A stretch of 64,000 nucleotides of DNA. Origin: Cloeon dipterum (taxonomy: Eukaryota; Arthropoda; Insecta; Ephemeroptera; Baetidae). The notes under the pieces were generated by a model, which saw nothing but the letters and a program-made list of their open reading frames with translations, made no database searches and was not told where the DNA came from. How positions within the stretch are numbered: the first letter of the stretch is position 1; every line of letters begins with the position of its first letter. A program made the position numbers and the translations under genes. Location of the stretch: NCBI RefSeq assembly GCF_949628265.1, contig NC_088789.1:30559883-30623882 (forward strand). The letters are read 5' to 3'. Below are positions 10,200 through 21,354 of this stretch, in pieces.

Positions 10200-10974
10200 A
10201 ATAAATTCATTAAAGCTTAGATTGATACAAGGTGACAGTTTAAAATAATTTGAATGAAATATCGTAAGTCAACTTGTTCCACATTTTGCAATAATCAGAA
10301 AAGGACCTTGCTTTACTCTAAAAAATTCAAATTTGCTTGATATCGTACCACAAAAATAGGGGGTTCTTACAAACACCTGCGCAGAAGGTTTTAATTTTGG
10401 TGACGCATGCGCAGTGATAAGTTTCAGCCTCTCTGTGAGATTTAGAAGCGATCTCAACACACTGCGCATGCTTAAGGTGCACACAAATTTACTGCGCAGC
10501 TTCGAAATGGGCGAACTTTTCAAGCTGACCGATATTTTTGTTGTTATCTCTCAACTAACAGCTTATTATCTCGGTAATTGATGAACCAACCGTTTGATTG
10601 CACCTCAGTGTCTAATGGAAATGTAACAAAATACGCGGAAATGAAATTATTAGGTCGGCACGCCCCTTTTTTGACGCTTCTGATTGACCGCTGGACTGTC
10701 TTCTGATTGGCCTACATATTATTTCGACGCCATATTGACTTTTGACCAGCGTGAACCAACACACAGATCGCAACCCGGCCCCCGGTGTGTTAAGCTTAGC
10801 AAAATTTTATGCATCAGCGTGTAAATTATTCCCAGAGAGGGAAAAAATTAACCATAAATGAGACAAGGCACTTTTTTCCAACTTATTTAAAGAAAAATAT
10901 CGCAACTGCGGTGAATCTGGGTATTGATTTGTAATTTAAAAACCTCGTTAATTTTTAAGTTTTCAATATTGCAG
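10200..10974. other. Intergenic
   Basis: A cluster of TGCGCA(T/G) words at 10375-10505 (ACGCATGCGCAGTG, CTGCGCATGC) is notable but unexplained. No gene recognised. Confidence 0.3.
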
Positions 10975-10979
10975 CAATT

Positions 10980-11405
10980 CACCAGTTGCATAGACCCTAA
11001 GTGTTCGAAGCCACCAACAGATGGCGCCACCGTAGACTTTCGCTTTTAAGGGACTTCCGCTGCGATTTCAGACTCAATCTATCTACTCTGCATTCTTCAA
11101 TTAATTTGCTATTTTTTGACGTGCTGAAAACCAAAATCGGTTCAGCCAATCGCCGTAGAACCATGAAAAACTATTTTTTGAAATAAAAAAATATTTTCCA
11201 ACGTTTCTACGGTGAATGGCTGAACCGATTTTGGTTTTCAGTACGTCAAAATAAAGCAAATTAATTGAAGAATGCAAAATAGCTAGATTGAGTCTGAAAT
11301 CGCAGCGGAAATGCCTTAAAACCGCTTTAAACAAATTTTTTTAAGAAAGTCTGTGGTTGCGCCATCTGTTGGCGGCTTCGAACACTAAGGGTTTAAGCAA
11401 CTGGT
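10980..11405. mobile_element. Foldback element F1, complete copy
   Basis: Begins CACCAGTTGC and ends GCAACTGGT, flanked by direct 5-bp repeats CAATT (10975-10979 and 11406-11410). The two halves are inverted copies of each other (arms about 190 bp): terminal GAAGCC(A/G)CCAACAGATGGC, GCGATTTCAGACTCAATC, and a central AACCAAAATCGGTTCAGCCA. There is no coding capacity, so this is a non-autonomous DNA element (MITE). Each arm carries a CTCF-like core. Confidence 0.85.
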
Positions 11406-11410
11406 CAATT

Positions 11411-11915
11411 TAATATGAAATTTTAAAGGAGGATTACCATTCCACTCTGAGGGTGACATATATTATGCCTCATCTCCAATGGTGGTTATTTTTAGTTGCT
11501 GGATTTGAAATAAATAAACTTATACCAAAAAGCTATTCAAGTAGCTGTTTTTTTTTTATTTGATTTATTATTTTTTTATTTCAGTCTTGTGGCTTACAAA
11601 TAGCGAACGAATTATTTCTAATCGTGAGATGCATTTTAACACCAAATATTTCAACCCTATAAAATAATGGCATATTTGGTCGAGTATTGGCAAGCTTTAT
11701 AAAGATTTGCGAGGGCAGCACTAGCCGCGTAAAAGCAGGTGGCATCCTGGAAACGGAGCAAATTAAATATTTTCTTCTAAATTCGAGTCAAACTCATCAC
11801 ATTATTGCCATAAAATAAAGTTAATTCGACCCCGTTGTGCCTCCTTTTTTAAGTTCTCTTTGGCCACAGCAAAAGCGCAATCTTTTTTGTACATTTTGGT
11901 GAATAAAACTATTTA
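11411..11915. other. Intergenic
   Basis: No feature seen between the F1 element and the start of the R1 element. Confidence 0.3.
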
Positions 11916-12489
11916 AACAGGAATGATAGTGAATTTGCCCGCAAAATCCTCTATAAAACATACTATACACATTATGTCCAAGCGATCATGATCATGAATG
12001 CATTCACAGTTAAACGTAAGGTAAGCGGTGAAAATTTTCGAGAAAATGGAGAATTCTCTAAGGAGTTAACGCGCATTTGCCTTGTAGAAAGACTCCAAAT
12101 CGTGTGAGAAAACATGGTCAAGCGCTGGAAATTTCGGAGAAACTGGCAAAAGCAATCTGATTGTTCAGCAGAGGGGGGCGTGTCATGATGTCACGCAATT
12201 TCTCTCGCTGTTGCTTCTTGCTTTGTTACACAAGGCGGCATAATTTCACTTAAGTATCATTTAAATTACGTTTTGTTCATCGGATCAATTTGAAATTTTC
12301 ACTCGTGGTGACGAGCAATGAATCTGTCTTTTTTACATCAATAAAATTTTGTTTGTGTTCTGCGGAGTCTCGGATAGCCAAAATGGGTTTTACCTCTGGA
12401 TATATCATGGAATATATTAAAATAAAAAAACGATTCTCAAATGAATTAATTCTTTGACGTTCACACCAATCAAATCCTAAGGTTCAAAT

Positions 12490-12755
12490 TGGGTTTGAGG
12501 CGACCATGTTTTCCTACCGGAAGTTCAGCGTGACGTAGGTATAGAATATAATATATTCAATGGGTTTTTGGCTCCCAAGCAGTACGAACCTCTGTGTTCT
12601 TCGCCCTGATTGGTCGAGCCTGGCTCATGCGTCAACTTAGGATAGATGGCCGGCCAGTCAGCCATCGCACAGACGGTCTGTGACAGCTCTTGTACCACTC
12701 CCCCACGACACGCGTCAAGCTGAGCTTCCGGTCGGAAAGGTCGGTCGCCAAACCT
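12490..12755. mobile_element. Small MITE inside R1
   Basis: About 265 bp with inverted ends of about 40 bp: GGTTTGAGGCGACC... and ...GGTCGGTCGCCAAACC, with inner CCGGAAGTTCAGCGTGACG opposite CGTCAAGCTGAGCTTCCGG. No open frame. The target-site duplication is not clear. Confidence 0.6.
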
Positions 12756-12829
12756 AAAGGAATTGATTAGTGTACAAGCAGGACTAAAATTAAGGAATTT
12801 TGATTTGTGCGGAAATAGTTTGCTTAATT

Positions 12830-13152
12830 CACCAGTTCAAAAAAGCTGCATATAGATGGCGCTAGCGATTTCTTTCGACTTTAAAGAACTTCTGCTGCGA
12901 TTTCAGACTCAATCCTGTTTCTAGAATGATTACTTTACACTGCTGGAAATAAAATTCAGTCAAGACATTTTCCATAAGAAAGGCGGTAAATATTTTTTCT
13001 ACGGTGATTGGCTTAACCGATTTTGGGTTATAGCATGGCAAAAGAAAATATTTACAAAGTGGCAGGATTGAGTCTTAAATTGCAGCTAAAGAGCCTTAAA
13101 ATCTAAAGTCTATGGTGGCACCATCTGTTGGCGACTTCGAACAACCTAACTT
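12830..13152. mobile_element. Foldback element F1, decayed copy
   Basis: Starts CACCAGTT and shows degraded versions of the F1 arms, with AACCGATTTTGG in the middle and GGCACCATCTGTTGGCGA near the end. No target duplication is visible. Its left CTCF-like core has decayed (AGATGGCGCTAG only). Confidence 0.65.
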
Positions 13153-13366
13153 GGATAATAGGAAAAAACTATTAATTTAATCAGCTTTCTGAAAATAGGC
13201 AGTCAACTGCTGAATTTTAATGATGCAGTCTGAATTTTTTAAAAATGTAAAAAAATCTGATTACTCGAAAGTAATATTTTTTGTATCTTCTAGCAATTTA
13301 ATTTTCATAATTTTTCTCATCCCAGAAGCAAGTAATTTCCTTTGCTGAAAAATGAGGCCGTAACTG

Positions 13367-13800
13367 ACCAGTTGCATAAACCCTTAGTTATCGAAGCCGC
13401 CAACAGATGGCGCAACCACAGACTTTCTTAAAAATTTTGTTTAAAGCGGTTTTAAGGCATTTCCGCTGCGATTTCAGACTCAATCTAGCTATTTTGCTTT
13501 TTTTTAACAAATTTGCTTTTTTTGACGTGCTGAAAACCAAAATCGGTTCAGCCATTCGCCGTAGAAACGTTGGAAAAGATTTTTTATTTAAAAAAAATAG
13601 TTTTTCACGATTCTACGGCGATTGGCTGAACCGATTTTGGTTTTCAGCACTTAAAAAAATAGCAAATTAATTGAAGAATGCACAGTAGCTAGATTGTGTC
13701 TGAAATCGCAGCGGAAGTGCCTTAAAATCGAAAGTCTACGTACGGTGGCGCCATCTGTTAATTGGCGGCTTCGAACACTCAAGGGTTTATGCAACTGGTG
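13367..13800. mobile_element. Foldback element F1, complete copy inside R1
   Basis: ACCAGTTGCATAAACCC...GGTTTATGCAACTGGTG, flanked by AACTG on both sides (13362-13366 and 13801-13805). The other R1 copies read GTAACCGGTAAAATTC at this site, so the uninterrupted target is known and the duplication is 5 bp. Arms are nearly symmetrical and both terminal cores are present. Confidence 0.88.
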
Positions 13801-14429
13801 AACTGGTAAATTAAAAAACAATAATTTCGGGATGACTCTTGGTCAGGAAGTATGTGCAAAAAATTGGTCGGTTAGAATTCGCTTTTCATGAACCATCAGT
13901 TTTAAAATAAAAAAAATCATTCTTTTTCATCTGCTTTCTTGCCTGCCTTGCTGTTCTTCGCAAGCAGTGCATGATCCCCTTCATTATTTTTCCGATTTTT
14001 CCCATCGCAGAGTGCCTCCGCATGCTCCACCCTTTTCTTCATTTTTGCCTTCATTCTCTTCTCGTCCTGCAACCTCTGCTTGTATATACCCTAGTAACCA
14101 GTCAACGTTGATTGAAGCTTGATTCAAGCTTGAACGTCAAGCACGTCAAGCTTGACTCTTACTTGACGTCAAGCTTGACATCAGTCTTGATAATGTCCGC
14201 TGATATAAGCTTGTTTCAAGCTTGACGTCAAATTTTCTCAAAAATGGCTCTGGTGCTCTCAGGGCACTTTTCTAGCATTTTTGACTTTTTTTTGAAAATT
14301 TTGGGAATTTTTTGAAAAAAAATTCTGATAATTTTTTATTTTTTTACGCGCACATTTATTGATTCATATAACAACATGTGAAATACATATATTATATTGT
14401 TATCTTCACCACATCTGGGGAGTTGACGA

Positions 14430-15275
14430 GTAGAGACGAGCAACTTTTGTCGACGAGGACGAGCACCTGTTCGGCAAGGAGCGGCTGGTCGGCAAGCAGC
14501 GTCTGGTCGACGAGGAGCACCTTGCCGACGAGGACGAGCACCTGGTTGGCAAGGAGCGGTTGGTCGACGAGGAGCACCTTGCCGACGAGGAACGCCTTGT
14601 CGGCAAGCAGCGTCTGGTCGACGAGGAGCACCTTGCCGACGAGGACGAGCACCTGGTTGGCAAGGAGCTGCTGGTCGACGAGGAGCACCTTGCCGACGAG
14701 GAACGCCTTGTCGACAAGCAGCGTCTGGTCGACGAGGAGCACCTTGCCGACGAGGACGAGCACCTGGTTGGCAAGGAGCGGCTGGTCGACGAGGAGCACC
14801 TTGCCGACGAGGAACGCCTTGTCGACAAGCAGCGTCTGGTCGACGAGGAGCACCTTGCCGACGAGGACGAGCACCTGGTTGGCAAGGAGCGGTTGGTCGA
14901 CGAGGAGCACCTTGCCGACGAGGAACGCCTTGTCGACAAGCAGCGTCTGGTCGACGAGGAGCACCTTGCCGACGAGGACGAGCACCTGGTCGGCAAGGAG
15001 CGGCTGGTCGACGAGGAGCACCTTGCCGACGAGGAACGCCTTGTCGACAAGCAGCGTCTGGTCGACGAGGAGCACCTTGCCGACGAGGACGAGCACCTGG
15101 TCGGCAAGGAGCGGCTGGTCGACGAGGAGCACCTTGCCGACGAGGAACGCCTTGTCGACAAGCAGCGTCTGGTCGATGAGGAGCACCGTCGATGAGGACG
15201 AGCACCTGGTCGGCAAGGAGCGGCTTGTCGACGAGGAGCACATTTCCGACGAGGAGCACCTGTGTGTGCAGGAAG
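14430..15275. repeat. Minisatellite, 111-bp unit, about 7 copies
   Basis: Tandem units of 111 bp (37 codons) that are nearly identical. Each is built from six degenerate 18-21 bp modules of the form CTNGTCGACGAGGAGCAC. It is GC-rich (about 60%) in an AT-rich setting. Since 111 is divisible by three, the array is open in five of six frames: plus frames read LVDEEHLADEERLVDKQR or STRSTLPTR-like repeats, minus frames read LLVDQTLLVDKAFLVGK, RRPDAACRQGVPRRQ or SSSTRRCLSTRRSS-like repeats. The open frames follow from the repeat and do not by themselves show coding. Confidence 0.9.
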
Positions 15276-15303
15276 AGCTTCTTTCTGTCCTCCTGTTGAG
15301 CAG

Positions 15304-15499
15304 TCAGGCCTCCGGACTGGCATCTGCTGCATAACTCGTCGAGACACTGGTTTCCGTGAAAGCTGTAAATTTACAGATAGATTAATATACGGCTGAAGGT
15401 ATTGCTTTAATATGAACTTACTTTTGTGTTGCAAGTCCAGCAAAAAGTCGTCATTCATTGAGTTGGCACGGTTTGGAATCTCGAATTCAACCTTCAGAC
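15304..15499 (-). CDS. Possible 3' exons of an unknown gene beside the minisatellite
   Basis: Two minus-strand exons: 15422-15499 (acceptor GTCTTCAG, donor GTAAGT) and 15304-15362 (acceptor TTTACAG), joined in phase. They read GLKVEFEIPNRANSMNDD, then FLLDLQHK, then TFTETSVSTSYAADASPEA and a TGA. Both splice sites are strong and the phase fits without adjustment. The minisatellite begins a few tens of bases after the stop, so it would lie in the 3' UTR. No upstream exon is visible because the inverted-repeat cluster starts at once. The product is not recognised. Confidence 0.3.
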
Positions 15500-15539
15500 C
15501 TGAAGACAAATTTTCATTGTTAAAATTATTGAAAGAGTA

Positions 15540-18500
15540 AAATCAGGAATCCGAATTTTCCCCACCCGGTTTAAAAAAACGGGATTTTCAGGCTAAAAAA
15601 TTAATAAAACACACTATTTCACCCACAAATTGCTCTCATCTTTAGTATTTTATCCTTAATTACTTAATTGAACTCATAATTGTGCAACAGTAAAAACGGG
15701 ATTTCTTAAATTTCGAGTTTTTTGCAAATCCAAATCTTTGGTTCTAACCATAAAATTGCAAAAATTACCCTAATTTGGACTCATCTTGACCTCCTCTGAC
15801 CACCTGAAGGGTTTAGGAGGTGCATGCACCCATCCCCTTTCATCCCCATAGCTTCAAATTTGATAGTAAGCAACGACCGTTTCCGGCGCCGATCACTGTT
15901 ACATCGTTCAAGCTCTAGGCAACTTAGGGGTGGAGTGAAATCACCCCTGAACCCTTCAGCTACTCAGAGGAGGTCGAAACGAGTTCAACGGTTGGTTCCT
16001 TTTTGCAATTCTGAGTGTTAGAACCCGAGATTCGGAGTTGCAAAAATCAAGAAATTGTAATAATTCCTATTTTTTGTTTTTGGTTTCTTTGTACCTCCAA
16101 ATCTCAAGCTGAAGGGTTTATGAGTGATTGCACTCCACCCCTAAGTTGCCATAGAGCTTGAACGATGTAACAGTGAGCGGCGCCGGAAACGGTCGTTGCT
16201 TACTATCAAATTTGAAGCTATGGGGATGAAAGGGGATGGGTGCATGCACCTCCTAAACCCTTCAGGTGGTCAGAGGAGGTCAAGATGAGTCTAAAGTCGG
16301 GTAATTTTTGCAATCTTTATGGTTAGAACACAAAATTTCGAGGTATAAAGAAACCAAAAACACGAATAAAGGAATAATTCAAATTTCAAGTATTTTTTCA
16401 ACTACAAATCTCGGGTTATAACTGTCGGAATTGCAAAAAATGTCAACCGTTGAACTCGTTTCGACCTCCTCTGAGTAGTTTAAGTGTTAAGGGGGTGCGT
16501 ACCCCCATCCCCTTTCAACGCTATAGCTTCAATTTTGATAAAAAAAAAAAATTAACATGATTCTACAAGGCTTAGAAATATTTAAAACTATCTCAAATTC
16601 CTTCTAAATCCCTTCTTTAAACACTAAAAAATATTTGTAAATGCAAATTAAAACAATAACTGAGTAAAATAAAATGTAAAACATTCTATATAGCTCTAAA
16701 TTTTTGTTTTATTTTGCATTTAATAAAATATAGTATTTCTGTTTTGAATGAAGGGACGCGGTGGTAATTAAGAAGGTGTTTTGGATAGCTTTAAACATTT
16801 TTAAGCCCAGTGCAAGCATGTTAAAATTTTTTATCACAATTTTAGGTATGGGATTGAAAAGGAATGGGTGTAAACACCCCCTTAACATCTTAACTGGTAA
16901 GTATGGAGACCAAGATGAGTCTAATAGTTCGTTGTTTTTGCAATTCTGAGGGTTAGAACCCGAGATTTTAACTTTAAAAAATCAAGAAATTGGAATAATG
17001 CCTATTTTTCGTGTTTTTGGTTTCTTTGAACCTCCAAATCTCGGGTTCTAGGCATCATAATTACTAATATTAACCACCGTTGAACTCGTCTCGACTTCCT
17101 CTGAGTAACTGAAGGGTTTAGGGGTGTTTTCAATCCACCCGTAAGTTGCCATCACCTTCTAAACTCTAAAGATGTAACAGTGAGCGGCGCCAGGAACGAT
17201 CGTCGCTTACTATCAAAATTGAAGCTATGGGGATGAAAGGGGATGGGTGCATGCACCTCCTAAACCCTCCAGCTGGTCAGAGGTCAGAATGAATCCAACG
17301 TTGGGTAATTTTTGCAAATTTTATGGTTAGAACCAAAGATTTGGAGGTGCAAAGTAACCAAAATCACGAAAAAAATTAATAACTCAAATTTCATTAATTT
17401 GCAACTACAAATCTCGGGTTCTAACCTTCATAATTGCAAAAACTGCCGACCGTTAGACTCGTCTCGAATTCCTCTAGGTAATGCAATTCTGACGGTTAGA
17501 ACTCGAGATTTGTAGTTGATTTTGGTTTCTTTGCACCTCCAAATCTCTTGTTCTCACGTTCTCACCATAAAGATTGCAAAAATTACCCAACGTTGGACTC
17601 ATCATGACATCCTCTGACCAGCTGAAGGATTTAGGGGTTACCTGCAACCATCCCCTTTCATCCCCATAGCTCCAATTTTGATAGTAAGCAACGTCTGTTT
17701 CTGGTGCCGCTCACTGTTCCATCGTGCAAGCTCTATGGGAACTTAGGGGTGAAGTGCAATCACACCTAAACCTTTCAGCTACTTAGAGGAGGTCGAGATG
17801 AGTCTAATGGTTGGTAGTTTTTGCAATTGTGACGGTTAAAACCCGAGATTTGGAGTTGCAAAAATCAAGAAATTGGTTTAATTCCTATTTTTCGTGTTTT
17901 TGGGTTCTTTGCACCTCCAAATCTCGGGTTCTAACCGTCAGAATTGGAAGAACTACCAACCGTTAGACTTGCGTTGACCTCCTCTTAGTAGTTGAAAGGT
18001 TAAGGGGTGTTTGCTTTCCACCCCTAAGTTGAGATACAGCTTTAAAAATGTAAGTGAGCGGCGCCAGGAACGGTCGGCCCTTTCACTATCAAAACTGAAG
18101 TTATGGGGATGAAAGGGGATGGGTGCATGAAACCTCTAAAATTCTAAATCTTTCAGCTGGTCAGGGCAGGTCGAGATGAGTCCAACATTGGGCAATTTTT
18201 GCAATTCTTATGGTTAGAACCAAAGATTTTGAATTGCAAAAATTACGAAATTGAAGAAAATTCGATTTTTTTTCGAGTTAAAATTAAAGTGGAACATTTT
18301 AAAAACAAAAATCATTCACTATCGAATTTTCTGCAAATTTAAAGCTTGTCATGAAGTAACTCGCTCACGATATTAACCATACGTACGCGAATAGCAATAC
18401 CGGCCACATCTTTTTCTTCTATACTATTCATCCTGATAAAAAACACTAGCTCAATTATGAGTTCAGTAAATTAATTACGGATAATATAATGTAATTGATC

Positions 18501-18600
18501 AAGTTTTGGGTAAAATAGGGGTTTTTTGGGGTGTTATTGGTTTTTTAGCCTGGAAAATTCCCGGGTGTGTTAAAACTGGATGGTGGAAATTCGGAACCCT
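15540..18600. repeat. Cluster of inverted R4 repeats with its own inverted ends
   Basis: Ends are inverted copies: GGAATCCGAATTTTCCCCACC at about 15546 and its complement at about 18530-18596, both next to AGGCTAAAAAA. Inside, a unit of about 350 bp alternates in orientation at least seven times. Landmarks are CCCCTTTCATCCCCATAGCT, AACGACCGTTTCCGGCGCC, GGCAACTTAGGGGTG and TAGAACCCGAGAT. The pair 15775-15930 and 16120-16295 forms nearly identical arms of about 150 bp. No coding frame. It looks like a non-autonomous element that grew by internal inverted duplication. Confidence 0.7.
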
Positions 18601-18714
18601 GGCGGCTTTTCAATCCTGGTTGTTAAATCTCGATAATTGGCGGTGGAGTGGTTTCTCATGATATTTGTACATGCATAGAATAAATAAATTGATTTATTTA
18701 GCTAAATAGTCTGT

Positions 18715-18960
18715 GGAGCAACCAGCACCCACAACAAGGGTGCGCATTTCGCATTTCGCATTTTGAACCAAATAATTCAGCTCCGGAAAGCTTGACCGCT
18801 TCCAGAACCGTTTTCGGCTCGAGTTCGTGGCAGGCGGTCAGGAATAGCGCAAAGGCGGCCACGTCAGCTGCTCCAACGCCAAATGCAGCGGTGTCTTCCA
18901 GCACGCTCTGGTACGCGCACAAAGAGCGCAGACACCCAAGACCCAGAATAAAGCGCTGCC
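18715..18960 (-). pseudogene. Ankyrin-like fragment with frameshift
   Basis: On the minus strand one frame reads TPLHLALE, the hallmark ankyrin start, then the neighbouring frame continues AADVAAFALFLTACHELEPK and VLEAVKLSGAELFG. A single-base shift joins them. No other repeat is present. Probably a scrap of an ankyrin gene; it may be chance. Confidence 0.35.
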
Positions 18961-20135
18961 ACTATCTCATTTAAAAATTTGAAAACCTGATTAAATTAGC
19001 ATTTAGATTTGAAGTGTTTTAAATGGTGGGACTAAACGCAAATTTGTTTTAAACCATTCGCCCCTTAATCACACGCTTTTTTAGTACAAAAGTGAGGACA
19101 ACAATTTTTAAAACATGAATCTTGCGAAGAAAATAACATAAAAATAAATTACTATACAAAGAGGCACCCGTATTCAATTTTACTCACATTACTCATTTAA
19201 CGGTTTCCGCTCTAACGTTTAAATGCAGAGTTCTCAGCCAGCCGTTGCGCCAAGCAGGTTAATTTTTCGGTCACGTGAGCCACCGCCATGAATTTGTCAA
19301 AATTTAAAAGAGCGCAGGACACATTAAGCATTACAGCAAACTTCCATGTTTAAAATTGCCAGCCGCAGCACAAAAACGCAAAACGTTGCTAAAAAAATAT
19401 AATCACTGCATTTAAAAAAACATGTTTATTGACGCAAATTCTGCTAATAATGAAATTAGCCATAATTTAAAATAAATAAAATAATAAAATTAAAATGTTT
19501 ACAATTATTTTTAAATTATCTTACTTAAAATAGCATTAAAAAATTAAGAAACCTTAACATCGGTCCGCAATAATATTTAACATGCAGCTGTTAATTTATT
19601 TTATATCGTAATTCATGCATTTCAGTGTTCATTGACACTCCGAGTGTTCCAAAAGAAGAAAATCGTCTGCATATTTACTGGTTAAATTCGCAAAAATATG
19701 GTAAAATTGGAAATTTATTTCGATAATAATTATAAATTACCTACATAAAGAGGCACAGTCCAGTTGTTGTTGTGCATCCCGTGCATCCCATATTTTCGTC
19801 CATCCGAGGAGGAGAATGTCGGACGACAGAGATCGACGTTGTTCACAAAGCAGTGACATTCCAGCAAAATAAATACTTTTATATGCACACACCTGCCTCC
19901 TGAAATGGGAACACAAATATCAACAAACATATGATATCCACGACAGTGAAACAACCGTTTAATGTTTAAAATTAAATCTCGATCTTTAACTGTAATTTTT
20001 AAAAGTAATATTAGGTGACATGCAAAAACACAATTGAATGAATGATTTTCAGGAAAATTGCGTCATCCGTTAAACCTTAAAGTTGATAAAAACGATACAA
20101 AACACAGAAATTCACTTTGAAGACCAATTAATATT
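18961..20135. other. AT-rich stretch, no feature
   Basis: No gene or repeat recognised. Short open frames (19730-19954) lack family features. Confidence 0.3.
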
Positions 20136-20139
20136 CGAT

Positions 20140-20390
20140 TTCTTGGTAGGATAAATATACATAGGGCATAAAAGACAAATGTATTGATTCGATTCTTCCT
20201 ATCTGACCGAGAGACAAAGCGGAAAATAGAGCGGAAAAGTGTGAGAAGCCACCAAAAGTTTGAACAAACTACAGATGATGATAAAAGTTATGGGAAACTC
20301 GCAATTTCCGCTAACGTTTTACACTTCTTCTCGGATTGATGGGACGAATGAATGTTCAAAATGCCCTATCCTACCAAGAAGTGTTTATTG
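20140..20390. mobile_element. Small inverted-repeat element
   Basis: TTCTTGGTAGGAT...AGGGCAT at the left and ATGCCCTATCCTACCAAGAA at the right form inverted ends about 240 bp apart, with weaker similarity extending outward. No open frame; probably a MITE. Confidence 0.45.
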
Positions 20391-21354
20391 GTAGACAATT
20401 TTGAGTTCTCCATGTGTAAATTTACCCATTTATCAATATTTTACGGTTCATGCTGGTTGGTAAAAAACCAACACAAGCCGAACTTTAACGAATTTATGCC
20501 GCTAACCCCCGCGCTTAAACCCAAGAAAATAAAATGTCCTTACCTTGTACAGTATCCATCATCCGTTTAATGATCCGTTGGTGCACTCAGTCCATCGCGA
20601 AACACCGAAAACGAGGCCGACGGTCCTTTCTTCTGGCGTCCCAACCGTCATGTTTCGATGTTTGTTTTCAAAACACAGCAAGCCTCGCCGGCACCGGCAG
20701 CTGGCAGTAGCGCGACGCGCGCGCCACGGCGCGGCCAGCGAGTGTAACATAGTAAGCGCGCGCGATCATGCTGCATGAGCATGAGTGCTCGAACGAGTTA
20801 ATTAAATAATTAAAACTTAATAAATTTTTTATAAATATACCTATATAATGAAACACGAACTTAGGCGAAAGAACGATTGTTCCGACGTGCTTGATACAAG
20901 CTTGATCTGGCTTGACTCAGCTTTAATTTGAAAAACGGCAAAAATAATTTAATTGGAACATTACCTAGACTAAAATGACATGAAATTGGTTCAGGGAGGC
21001 AATTAAATTGATAATCTTCGCTTTTCTGTAGAAAAATCAGTCGAAAATTTAAAACTGACCATGCTTGATGCGTCAAGGTAATGTCAAGCATGCTAATATG
21101 GGCACTCCACGCGACTTTAAAAAATCAATAATGGTCAGAATGGACAACCACACGTAAGGTCTTCATATTCCAAAAAGATTTTATTCAATTATCTGTACTT
21201 TTTGCTATGGTTGACGTCAAGGTTAAATCTTACGGTGCTTGATCAGGCTTGATGGTTACTAGGGTACCAGCAAATTTCGCCCAAGTCTTGTCAAGGCTGA
21301 TCTTTTTCTGCAACTGAAAACAATTAGGTGAATATGACAAGCAAACAGCGATAA

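Larger units (their letters stand above)
11918..13935. mobile_element. DNA element R1, old copy with nested insertions
   Basis: Starts with GGAATGATAGTGAATTTGCC and ends near AAATCATTCTTTTTC, the inverted ends seen in R1 copies at 33697-35968 and 59940-60850. Internal matches include GGGGGGCGTGTCA, TTTGAAATTTTC, a TAATTTCCT block at 13330 and GGTCAG(A/G)AAGTA near 13850. It is split by a MITE (12490-12755) and two F1 elements (about 12830-13152 and 13367-13800). Confidence 0.65.
14089..21264. mobile_element. 7.2-kb span with terminal inverted repeats and TA flanks
   Basis: Left end CCCTAGTAACCAGTCAA and right end TTGATGGTTACTAGGG are inverted copies; TA lies immediately outside each (14087-14088 and 21265-21266). 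Inside both ends are clusters of CAAGCTTGACGTCAAGC-type words (14100-14235 and 20880-21245), typical of subterminal transposase-binding repeats. No transposase frame is found in between. The content is a minisatellite, an inverted-repeat cluster, an ankyrin relic and AT-rich DNA. It could be one large non-autonomous element, or two solo ends of a smaller element that coincidentally face each other. Confidence 0.5.

Noticed and set aside
11001..11334. Open frames of 60-90 codons in F1 elements that look conserved between copies
   Set aside because: They are parallel translations of the same foldback arms on both strands; similarity comes from the repeat, there are no start-context or splice signals, and lengths vary.
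14336..15509. Five long overlapping frames (up to 367 codons)
   Set aside because: A consequence of a 111-bp tandem unit lacking stops; frame length is no evidence for translation. Kept as a repeat and as a finding only.
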